Shown: positions 1 to 5,388 of the stretch, one piece after another
Layout: the number at the start of each line of letters is the position of its first letter
Numbering within the stretch: the stretch's first letter is position 1
NCBI GenBank assembly: GCA_934098515.1
Contig: CAKOOK010000017.1
Location: 1-26,116 of the forward strand
From: an uncultured Bacilli bacterium
GTDB lineage: Bacteria; Bacillota_I; Bacilli_A; RF39; UBA660
Direction: 5' to 3'
Length of the DNA: 26,116 nt
Program-made: the position numbers and the translations under genes
The notes under the pieces: model-generated
Seen by the model: only the letters and a program-made list of their open reading frames with translations
Told to the model about the DNA's origin: nothing
Databases searched by the model: none

Positions 1-630
1 TATGTAGGATTTAAGTATGGAACACCAGGTTCTAGTACATATGAAGCTACACATGCAAATACAAATAATAGTACAATACTAACTAATCTAGAGACTTGGT
101 ATACAAACAATTTAAAAACTTATGCTGATGCAATAGCTGATACTGTATGGTGCAATGATAAAACAAATGTAACAGATACATCATATGATCCATGGAGTAT
201 TACACCAAATGGTTTAGGACATGCTAAGAATGTAACATATTATGGTGCTACACAAAGATTAGTAAGTAAAAGTAATAGTGCTGGAGGCACTGGGCCTAGT
301 TTAAAATGCAACGGAGAATTAAGTAAAATAAATTCAAAAATAGGATTAATAACTGCTGATGAATTAGCATATGCAGGATATGCTTATAATAAATATAATA
401 CAACAACATATTTACAAGAAAATGCTACAGATACTTATTGGTGGTCTTTGTCTCCTTACAGCTTCGATGGCGGCGTCGCTTACGTTTGGGACGTGCGCGG
501 CAGCGATGGCCGCTTCAACAGCAACCGCGTGAACAATGCTAGCGGCGTCCGTCCTTCGATTTCTCTTAAGTCGACGACCAACGTAACTGGAGAAGGAACC
601 AGTGGTTCCCCATTCATAATAAGTATGTAA
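1..630 (+). CDS. DGR target protein with C-terminal variable lectin-like region (5' partial)
   Basis: The frame is open from base 1 to TAA at 628-630, giving 209 residues with no start in the window, so the 5' end is missing. The C-terminal part carries the variable repeat: it begins at Trp-Trp-Ser-Leu-Ser-Pro (about residues 147-152), ends at Gly-Val-Arg-Pro, and is followed by about 24 constant residues ending in Ser-Pro-Phe-Ile-Ile-Ser-Met. Trp-rich entry, Gly-Val-Arg-Pro exit and C-terminal placement resemble the C-type-lectin/formylglycine-generating-enzyme-like folds that DGRs diversify, so a surface or ligand-binding role is inferred. Codon use changes sharply: upstream codons end in A/T, while VR codons mostly end in C (AAC, GGC, GTC), as in the TR. 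The N-terminal part (Asn/Thr/Tyr rich) was not recognised. Being the target of the linked retroelement is well supported; the ligand is unknown. Confidence 0.88.
   Translation, partial: YVGFKYGTPGSSTYEATHANTNNSTILTNLETWYTNNLKTYADAIADTVWCNDKTNVTDTSYDPWSITPNGLGHAKNVTYYGATQRLVSKSNSAGGTGPSLKCNGELSKINSKIGLITADELAYAGYAYNKYNTTTYLQENATDTYWWSLSPYSFDGGVAYVWDVRGSDGRFNSNRVNNASGVRPSISLKSTTNVTGEGTSGSPFIISM
439..556 (+). repeat. DGR variable repeat (VR)
   Basis: This 118-bp stretch aligns without gaps to 1067-1184 (offset 628). It differs at 18 positions, each an A in the template: 12 A-to-G, 3 A-to-T (457, 476, 481) and 3 A-to-C (496, 511, 526). Fourteen codons change, all non-synonymous (for example Asn to Tyr, Ser, Asp, Val or Arg). 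The last stretch, GGCGTCCGTCCTT, is invariant and then diverges from the TR (CGATTTCTC against ATTTTCTC). This is what is expected of the initiation-of-mutagenic-homology (IMH) end, which differs between recipient and template. Confidence 0.96.
595..609 (+). other. Hairpin/cruciform downstream of VR
   Basis: A perfect 6-bp inverted repeat, GGAACC / GGTTCC, with an AGT loop lies 39 bp after the VR core, inside the last codons of the target gene. In the Bordetella phage DGR a hairpin/cruciform just downstream of the IMH helps target recognition. The same role here is inferred from position. The stem is shorter than the published type. Confidence 0.45.
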
Positions 631-945
631 ACAAGGCGAGAAATTAAAAGGTCGAAATCGTCAGTCGCAGGTGTCCCGAGAAACCCTTCGAGGGACAAAC
701 AGATAAGCGAGAGAGATAAAAAATAAAAGTAATGGGTTTTGGACGTGTGCGTGGCAAGCGCGCATGCGGATTCTCCTTTTGGAGCAATACGCGCTTGTCA
801 CATCTAGATATGGCTTTTGCGAGTATTTATACACGCGAAAGCCCGCTAATTTTCAACATTTGTAGTGTCTATGATTTTTCTTGGGTTTCTACAGTGTGTG
901 GGGTATTTGAGGTTGATGGTATTAAATTTTAGTTTTTGTGAGTGT
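631..945. other. Non-coding spacer between target gene and TR
   Basis: About 315 bp between the target stop and the TR promoter region. It is GC-richer than the flanking genes. I see no credible gene: a 66-codon open frame at 732-932 lacks a Shine-Dalgarno site and resembles nothing known. A TGTCCC/GGGACA inverted repeat (672-677 with 692-697) and two strong hairpins at 751-801 and 812-843 make a structured RNA or structured DNA element more likely. Confidence 0.6.
751..843 (+). ncRNA. Candidate structured RNA: two strong adjacent hairpins
   Basis: Hairpin 1 pairs 751-762 (GTGGCAAGCGCG) with 790-801 (CGCGCTTGTCAC): 12 bp with one G-T pair, and an inner CTCC-TTTT-GGAG stem-loop at 773-784. 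Hairpin 2 pairs 812-821 (GGCTTTTGCG) with 834-843 (CGCGAAAGCC): 10 bp with one G-T pair. Neither is followed by a T-run, so they are not plain terminators. They lie between VR and TR of the DGR. They could belong to the 3' UTR of the target mRNA, a 5' part of the TR RNA, or a DNA structure. The strand is assumed from the surrounding genes, and an RNA product is not proven. Confidence 0.45.
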
Positions 946-976
946 TTAACAAACGAAAACGGTTTTGAAATATAAT
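946..976 (+). promoter_or_regulatory. Candidate promoter of the TR RNA
   Basis: A perfect -10 TATAAT at 971-976 with TTAACA (946-951, 5 of 6 to consensus) upstream. The spacer is 19 bp, which is longer than ideal. It would start transcription near 983, about 85 nt before TR. Confidence 0.35.
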
Positions 977-1066
977 TATGCGGGCTATAACTATGTGAAT
1001 AGATTTATAGTAGGAATTATGCTATTTAAAGTACGGGCTATGTTGTGCTTGGGTCCATTGGTTTGG

Positions 1067-1184
1067 TGGTGGTCTTTGTCTCCTAACAACTTCAATGGCA
1101 GCAACGCTAACGTTTGGAACGTGAACGGCAGCAATGGCAACTTCAACAACAACAACGTGAACAATACTAACGGCGTCCGTCCTT
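1067..1184 (+). repeat. DGR template repeat (TR)
   Basis: The invariant partner of the VR at 439-556. Read in the VR frame it has 16 Asn codons (13 AAC, 3 AAT), two AGC and one ACT, placed where the VR differs. AAY codons are the usual DGR design: randomising the two adenines gives most amino acids and never a stop. TR lies on the same strand as the target and RT, 628 bp downstream of VR. Confidence 0.95.
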
Positions 1185-1384
1185 ATTTTCTCTTAAATTT
1201 AAAATTAAAGTTGAGTTCATGGCAATGTCTATTAGGGAACAAGACCACATGATAGAGAAACAAGCATATTCCTTAAGGTTACGCTAGTACAGGTGATCTT
1301 CGAATAATATATTAGGAGTTATGATTTGTTAGTAGGGGTATTTTGCCTTCGAAAGTGAGCTGTAATGTACTTAATATATGTAGG

Positions 1385-1407
1385 AAGCACGCAAATGCGT
1401 GCTTTTT
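1385..1407 (+). terminator. Intrinsic terminator after the TR RNA
   Basis: The stem AAGCACGC (1385-1392) / GCGTGCTT (1397-1404) with loop AAAT runs into TTTTT (1403-1407). It lies only 33 bp before the accessory gene start, with no clear promoter in between. RT expression therefore probably depends on read-through. Confidence 0.85.
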
Positions 1408-1440
1408 ATCATTGTTGTTTACGGATAAGGAGGAGTTTAG

Positions 1441-1803
1441 ATGGGTAAGCAATTAGATATTTATAAAAGATTTAAGGCTTATAATTCTGATAAGTATTAT
1501 TTATTTAAGGGAGGAGTATTTTATTATTTTTTAGCGGAGGATGCTGAATATTTTAATCGTAAGTGTGGGTTTAAGTTAACTGTTTTTGGTGATAGTGTTA
1601 AGTGTGGTTTTCCAGTTAGTTCACTTGAAAAGTATTTGTATTTGTTTAAAGAGGAGAATATAGAGTTAATTAGTGAGGATATTGATCCAGAGAAGATAGT
1701 AATTGATATTATTAAGGGTACAGATTTAAGTAATATTAATCCGGATGATGCGGTAAGTATTCTTATTAATTTAAGGGAGATATTAGATGGGAAGCAGTTA
1801 TAG
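1441..1803 (+). CDS. MutS domain-I-like DGR accessory protein
   Basis: 120 residues. The start ATG has an ideal Shine-Dalgarno site, AAGGAGGAG (1427-1435). Residues about 8-78 read like the N-terminal mismatch-recognition domain I of MutS. Lys-Gly-Gly-Val-Phe-Tyr-Tyr (23-29) sits where MutS has Met-Gly-Asp-Phe-Tyr-Glu, Ala-Glu-Asp-Ala (32-35) follows, and Lys-Cys-Gly-Phe-Pro (54-58) matches the MutS Met-Cys-Gly-Val-Pro. The mismatch-wedging Phe is kept, but the Glu of the Phe-x-Glu motif is Tyr. No ATPase or clamp domain is present. As I recall, MutS-like (MSL) accessory genes have been reported in some DGR surveys. The gene overlaps the next one by 17 nt and is first in an accessory-Avd-RT operon. 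A role in handling the mismatched cDNA/VR heteroduplex is inference. The tail (about 80-120) is acidic and unassigned. Confidence 0.75.
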   Translation: MGKQLDIYKRFKAYNSDKYYLFKGGVFYYFLAEDAEYFNRKCGFKLTVFGDSVKCGFPVSSLEKYLYLFKEENIELISEDIDPEKIVIDIIKGTDLSNINPDDAVSILINLREILDGKQL

Positions 1804-2140
1804 TTGTATTAAGGATGAGTTTAGGATTTTGTCTGAGGTTAAGAAGTTATTGGTGTATGTTGATGGGTATGTTTGTGAGAATTTTCCTAAGAATAAGAAA
1901 CATTTGAAGGTATTGTTGTTTGATGAGTGTAAGAGTTTATATATGAATATAGTACGTGCTAATAGCACGGATGGGAGTGTTAAGAGAAAGTATCAAGTTG
2001 AGGCTATGTGTAATATTAGTTTTATAGATTTTACTGTTGGTTATATGTATGATTTAGGGATTTTGGTTAGTAGAAGGTATAGTAGTATTGTTAGGTTATT
2101 ATCTAATATAGATACTATGGTTAGAGGGTGGATAAAATAA
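1787..2140 (+). CDS. avd: Avd-like DGR accessory protein (four-helix bundle)
   Basis: 117 residues, helical throughout, with the hallmarks of the accessory variability determinant / 23S-rRNA-insertion-like four-helix family: Asn-Phe-Pro-Lys (32-35) after helix 1, a basic linker (66-68), a long helix to residue 90, and the terminal Trp-Ile-Lys. In the Bordetella phage DGR, Avd forms a basic pentamer that binds RT and the TR RNA and is required for cDNA synthesis. The start ATG lies inside the 3' end of the upstream gene, with Shine-Dalgarno AAGGGAGA at 1773-1780. The 3' end overlaps the RT start by 13 nt, indicating translational coupling. Size and position directly before RT support the call, which rests on fold-like features rather than a catalytic motif. 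Confidence 0.85.
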   Translation: MGSSYSCIKDEFRILSEVKKLLVYVDGYVCENFPKNKKHLKVLLFDECKSLYMNIVRANSTDGSVKRKYQVEAMCNISFIDFTVGYMYDLGILVSRRYSSIVRLLSNIDTMVRGWIK

Positions 2141-3225
2141 AAAGGGTTGGTCATTTATATGGTAATTTATTAAGTTTTGATAATGTTAATGAGGCTTATA
2201 GGGTAGTTAGGGGAAAGTGCAGGAATAAGAGAATTATTTTGAGGTTTGATTTGCACCGAAATATTAATTTGTATAATATTTTGTTTGATTTGCATTATAA
2301 GAGGTATGAGCTTGGTTGGTATAACATTTTTATTATTAATGAGCCTAAGTATAGGCTTATTATGAGTGAGAATATTAGGGATAAGGTGGTTAATCATTTA
2401 ATTAGTAGTACTATATTAATTAGGGCTTTGGATAAGAAGTTAATATATAGTAATGTTGCGACTAGAAAGGGTAAGGGTAGTGGTCTTGCTAATGATTTGT
2501 TAATGAAGTATATAAGTAATATTTTGCTTAAGCATAAGAAAGTGTACTGTTTAAAGATGGATGTTAAGAAGTATTTTTATAATATTAATCATGATGTTTT
2601 AAAGAGAATGCTTAAGCAAGATATTAAGGATAAAGATGCATTAGATATTGTTTTTAAGGTAATTGATAGTACTGATGAAGATTATATTAATGAAGAGATA
2701 GATAGAGTTAGGTATAAGGAAATAGAGAGGGTTAAGTTACTAAATATTAGTGATAAAGAAAAAGATAAGAAGATAAGAGAGTTATTAAGTATTCCTTTAT
2801 ATGATAAGGGTAAGGGTCTTGGTATTGGTAATATGACTAGTCAAATACTTGCGGTTTATTATTTAAGTGAGGTAGATCATTTTATTAAAGAAGAGTTAGG
2901 CGTTAAATATTATATTAGATATATGGATGATTTAGTTATTTTAGATAGTGATTATGAGTATTTAAAGTTTATTTATGATAGGGTTAGTAGAATGATGCTA
3001 GAGTATGGGCTTGTTTTAAATAGTAAGAGCGGGATTCATGAGTTAAGTAGAGGTTTTAGTTTTTTAGGTTATACTTATAAACTATCTAATAAGATAGTTA
3101 TAAGGGTTAATAATGCAACTTATAGAAGGGTTAGTAAGCATTTAAGTAGTTTGGTTAAATATGATATAGAAATGTTTAAACAAAGCATGATAAGTTATAA
3201 GGGCTTTTTTTCTAGGTGTAATTAA
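2128..3225 (+). CDS. DGR reverse transcriptase
   Basis: 365 residues with a GTG start inside the end of avd. Palm motifs are complete: the first catalytic Asp in Met-Asp-Val-Lys-Lys-Tyr-Phe (D145) and Tyr-Met-Asp-Asp at 265-268 (D267, D268). Residues 233-239, Ile-Gly-Asn-Met-Thr-Ser-Gln, carry the DGR signature: retroviral and group II intron RTs usually have Gln where Ile is. Length fits DGR RTs, and there is no maturase, integrase or endonuclease domain. The enzyme would copy TR RNA into cDNA with errors at adenines, which then replaces VR. It lies about 940 bp downstream of TR and ends the operon with the MutS-like and Avd genes. Codon use (AAG, GTT, AGT rich) matches the nearby polC, so it is not obviously a recent arrival. 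Confidence 0.96.
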   Translation: MDKIKRVGHLYGNLLSFDNVNEAYRVVRGKCRNKRIILRFDLHRNINLYNILFDLHYKRYELGWYNIFIINEPKYRLIMSENIRDKVVNHLISSTILIRALDKKLIYSNVATRKGKGSGLANDLLMKYISNILLKHKKVYCLKMDVKKYFYNINHDVLKRMLKQDIKDKDALDIVFKVIDSTDEDYINEEIDRVRYKEIERVKLLNISDKEKDKKIRELLSIPLYDKGKGLGIGNMTSQILAVYYLSEVDHFIKEELGVKYYIRYMDDLVILDSDYEYLKFIYDRVSRMMLEYGLVLNSKSGIHELSRGFSFLGYTYKLSNKIVIRVNNATYRRVSKHLSSLVKYDIEMFKQSMISYKGFFSRCN

Positions 3226-3261
3226 TTATATATTTGTGATAAAATTAATTAGAGGTGTAGT

Positions 3262-4281
3262 ATGTTTACGATATATGATTATTTAGATTATTATAAGAAT
3301 TGTTCTTTTGATGAAGTTGGATTTAATCAAATGGATGCAATGCTTTTTTCTTGTTTAGTTTATTTACCAATAAAGTCTTTTAGAGGGGATAAGAGTTATA
3401 AGGATTTTGTTTCTTATGCGTATACATTTTATAAGGATGATTTAGGTGGGGTTATGAAACCTAGTTCGTTTTCTCTTTTAAATAAGATTAAAAGTAGTAA
3501 GAGGTATGAAAATATTATTATTTGTAATTTTGAAAATGTTAGAAATAAGAATACTCAGTTTGGGGCGATGAGTGTTAGGTTTAATGATAGTTTGCTTATT
3601 GTTTATAAGGGTAGTGATAGTTCATTAATTAGTTGGGTGGAGAATTTAAGACTTAATTATCAGTATCCAACTTATACTCAAAGTATGGGGATAAGGTATG
3701 CTGAGGAGAATATTTTAGTTAGTGATAATAATGTTTATTTAGCTGGGCATAGTAAGGGTGGTAATCTTGCGATGTGTGCTGGTATGGAGCTTAGTGATGT
3801 TTTAAGGGATAAGATTAGGCTTATTTATAATTTTGATGGTCCTGGTTTTTTGAAGATGGAGTATGAAGGTAAGTATGGTTTGATAAGGGATAGGCTTATT
3901 AATGTGGTACCGACTGGGTCTGTTGTGGGTATGTGTTTGTATAATGATAATTATAGGTCTGTTAAGAGTAAGGATTTAGCTTTTAGTGAGCATTATCCGA
4001 CAGGTTGGTGTTTGTTTGGAGAGTTTTTTGTTAAAGGGACTTTGTCTAAGGTTAGTAAGCAGATTCATGAGATGACGACGTCTAATTTAGATATGGTAGA
4101 TAAAAAAGAGTTAGGGGAAACTCTTGAGGAGTTATGTAAGGGGATGGGAGTTGATTATGATTCTGATCTTCATTTAAGTATTGGTGAGTTATGGGAAGTA
4201 TTAAAGAATATGAAGGGGATAGATCCAAAGGTATATAAGTATTTAACTAGTGTGATGCAGGCGCTTATGAAGGTTAAGTGA
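3262..4281 (+). CDS. Mbeg1-like (DUF2974) alpha/beta hydrolase
   Basis: 339 residues; ATG start with GAGGTG 6-11 nt upstream. The nucleophile elbow is Gly-His-Ser-Lys-Gly (162-166, Ser164), followed by Gly-Asn-Leu-Ala. Phe-Asp-Gly-Pro-Gly-Phe at 191-196 is typical of the Mbeg1-like/DUF2974 family of lipase-like proteins. A His is available in Ser-Glu-His-Tyr-Pro (about 243-247) as the triad base. No signal peptide is seen, so a cytoplasmic lipase/esterase-like activity is expected; the substrate is unknown. It starts 36 bp after the DGR RT on the same strand. This could be an operon or chance, since members of this family also occur widely away from DGRs. Confidence 0.75.
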   Translation: MFTIYDYLDYYKNCSFDEVGFNQMDAMLFSCLVYLPIKSFRGDKSYKDFVSYAYTFYKDDLGGVMKPSSFSLLNKIKSSKRYENIIICNFENVRNKNTQFGAMSVRFNDSLLIVYKGSDSSLISWVENLRLNYQYPTYTQSMGIRYAEENILVSDNNVYLAGHSKGGNLAMCAGMELSDVLRDKIRLIYNFDGPGFLKMEYEGKYGLIRDRLINVVPTGSVVGMCLYNDNYRSVKSKDLAFSEHYPTGWCLFGEFFVKGTLSKVSKQIHEMTTSNLDMVDKKELGETLEELCKGMGVDYDSDLHLSIGELWEVLKNMKGIDPKVYKYLTSVMQALMKVK

Positions 4282-4285
4282 GGGT

Positions 4286-4441
4286 ATGAATAGGTTTAAG
4301 AAGATTGTTTATATAATATTGGCGATGATGATATTGATTGTGATATTACTTTTACTAGTTGTTCATACTTTTAATCATACTAAGGTTAATAATGAGATTA
4401 GTAATGATTATGTTAAGGCTCTTAAGGGAGTGGGCTGTTAG
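4286..4441 (+). CDS. Small single-pass membrane protein
   Basis: A 51-residue frame starting 4 nt after the hydrolase stop: a basic N-terminus (Asn-Arg-Phe-Lys-Lys), one long hydrophobic helix (about residues 7-27), and a short polar tail ending Gly-Val-Gly-Cys. Tight spacing and a clean membrane segment suggest a real gene co-expressed with the hydrolase, perhaps a membrane partner. The Shine-Dalgarno site is weak (GTGAGGG, 4278-4284, very close to ATG). No family was recognised. Confidence 0.5.
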   Translation: MNRFKKIVYIILAMMILIVILLLLVVHTFNHTKVNNEISNDYVKALKGVGC

Positions 4442-4446
4442 CCCGC
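4430..4446 (+). terminator. Candidate terminator after the hydrolase/small membrane protein genes
   Basis: A 7-bp stem (4430-4436 with 4440-4446, one G-T pair) with a GTT loop overlaps the stop codon. The following tract, TTATATATT, is only weakly T-rich. An ATATTGG-TT-CCAATAT inverted repeat (4451-4466) lies directly behind it. Confidence 0.5.
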
Positions 4447-4485
4447 TTATATATTGGTTCCAATATGTTATGTTATATATGTAAA

Positions 4486-4555
4486 AGCAAGTGATTCCAA
4501 CTTTGAGAGGAACTGAAAAAAGCAGCGATTCCGGCTATGACAGGAACTTGAAAAA
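4486..4555 (+). repeat. 35-bp imperfect tandem repeat
   Basis: Two abutting units, 4486-4520 and 4521-4555, share AGCA..GATTCC, AGGAACT and a terminal GAAAAA. Each can form a small TTCC/GGAA stem, with a different 10-nt loop in each copy. They run into an intrinsic terminator at 4556-4584. The purpose is unknown: possibly a leader-type or small RNA, or a terminator array. Confidence 0.6.
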
Positions 4556-4584
4556 GGACTAGAGAGCACACTCTAGTTTTTCTT
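4556..4584 (+). terminator. Intrinsic terminator
   Basis: The stem ACTAGAG (4558-4564) / CTCTAGT (4571-4577) with loop AGCACA is followed by TTTTTCTTTT. It ends transcription coming through the 35-bp tandem repeat. Bases 4585-4675 beyond it show no feature. Confidence 0.85.
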
Positions 4585-4675
4585 TTGGAAATAACGCAAA
4601 TTTTTAGACTAAATTCCGGTTTGTAAAGATTTATTTAATTCCAAATGAAAATTCACGGAATTTTAACAAATCGCA

Positions 4676-4704
4676 TTTACTTTTGTTCCACAAAATGCTA
4701 TAAT
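4676..4704 (+). promoter_or_regulatory. Promoter of the first AbiE module
   Basis: -35-like TTTACT (4676-4681), 17-bp spacer, extended -10 TGC-TATAAT (4696-4704). Predicted start near 4711. Confidence 0.65.
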
Positions 4705-4706
4705 GT

Positions 4707-4770
4707 AGGCACAAAAGTAAATTGGTGAAAGTCTGAAAAAAATTTATATTTTTCATCACTATGTGTGCCT
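4707..4770 (+). promoter_or_regulatory. Nested inverted repeats, putative AbiEi operator/leader
   Basis: Three nested inverted repeats share one centre: AGGCACA (4707-4713) with TGTGCCT (4764-4770), GTGA (4725-4728) with TCAC (4756-4759), and TGAAAAA (4734-4740) with TTTTTCA (4749-4755). They lie between the promoter and the AbiEi start. AbiEi antitoxins are known to repress their own promoters through inverted repeats. An operator role is therefore likely, though a leader RNA hairpin is also possible. Confidence 0.5.
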
Positions 4771-4800
4771 TGAACGAAGTGAAAGGAATGTGAGGTTTAT

Positions 4801-5388
4801 ATGGATAATGAAAAGAAAATAGTAAAATTTTTAAAAAATAATTATGGATATATTACAACAGCTGATTTTATAAAACTTAACATAAGTAAACCAACTATTC
4901 ATGATTTTATTTCTAATGGTTTGATTGAAAAAGTTAGTCATGGTTTATATATGAGCACGAAACAATTCAAAGATGAATATTATATTTTACAAAAAAGGTA
5001 TCCTGATGCAATATTTTCTTATAATACTGCATTCTATATTTTAAATTTAACTAACAGAACACCAAGTGAAATAGATATTACTGTTCCAAGAAATAAAAGA
5101 GTTAGAGGGAACTATAATGTTCATCGTATCTCTGATAATTTTTATAATATAGGTATTATTGAAACTATGAGTCCTAATAACAATCCAGTTAAAGTATATA
5201 ATGCTGAAAGATGTATTTGCGATATGCTCAGATCAGAAAGTGAGTTTGATTTAGAACTTCAAAATAGAATATTAGATTATTATTTTCATAGTAAAGATAA
5301 AGATGTGAATAAGTTACTAGAATATGCAAAGATATTTAATATTTATGAAAAAATTAATACAATAGTGGAGGTTATGATGAAATGGTAG
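4801..5388 (+). CDS. abiEi: AbiEi-type antitoxin / autorepressor
   Basis: 195 residues; ATG with GTGAGG just upstream. The N-terminal ~60 residues form the winged helix-turn-helix of AbiEi antitoxins (Gly-Tyr-Ile-Thr-Thr-Ala, then a basic wing ending Gly-Leu-Tyr). The rest is the antitoxin domain, with the typical Asp-Ile-Thr-Val-Pro (about 97-101) and Glu-Arg-Cys-Ile-Cys-Asp-Met (about 138-144). In the type IV AbiE system it represses the operon and counters AbiEii. It overlaps abiEii by 7 nt and is preceded by a promoter with nested inverted repeats. It is full length and intact although its toxin partner is broken. It is a clear relative of the second antitoxin at 23297. Confidence 0.85.
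   Translation: MDNEKKIVKFLKNNYGYITTADFIKLNISKPTIHDFISNGLIEKVSHGLYMSTKQFKDEYYILQKRYPDAIFSYNTAFYILNLTNRTPSEIDITVPRNKRVRGNYNVHRISDNFYNIGIIETMSPNNNPVKVYNAERCICDMLRSESEFDLELQNRILDYYFHSKDKDVNKLLEYAKIFNIYEKINTIVEVMMKW

Larger units (their letters stand above)
983..1407 (+). ncRNA. Template-repeat RNA of the DGR (boundaries inferred)
   Basis: The segment from the candidate TATAAT start to the intrinsic terminator at 1385-1407 contains TR (1067-1184) plus about 220 nt of downstream spacer. In studied DGRs the TR RNA with its 3' spacer primes and templates mutagenic cDNA synthesis by the RT-Avd complex. A frame can be read through TR from 965 with a TTG start, but it has no Shine-Dalgarno site and merely translates the template, so I treat it as RNA. 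The 3' end is supported by the terminator; the 5' end is uncertain. Confidence 0.6.

Noticed and set aside
732..932. 66-codon open frame between VR and TR
   Set aside because: No ribosome site, no recognisable domain, and it covers two strong hairpins; better explained as non-coding.
965..1252. 95-codon open frame running through TR as a protein gene
   Set aside because: TTG start without a Shine-Dalgarno site; it only translates the template repeat. DGR templates act as RNA.
4486..4555. CRISPR array
   Set aside because: Only two adjoining imperfect units with no spacers between them and no cas genes.
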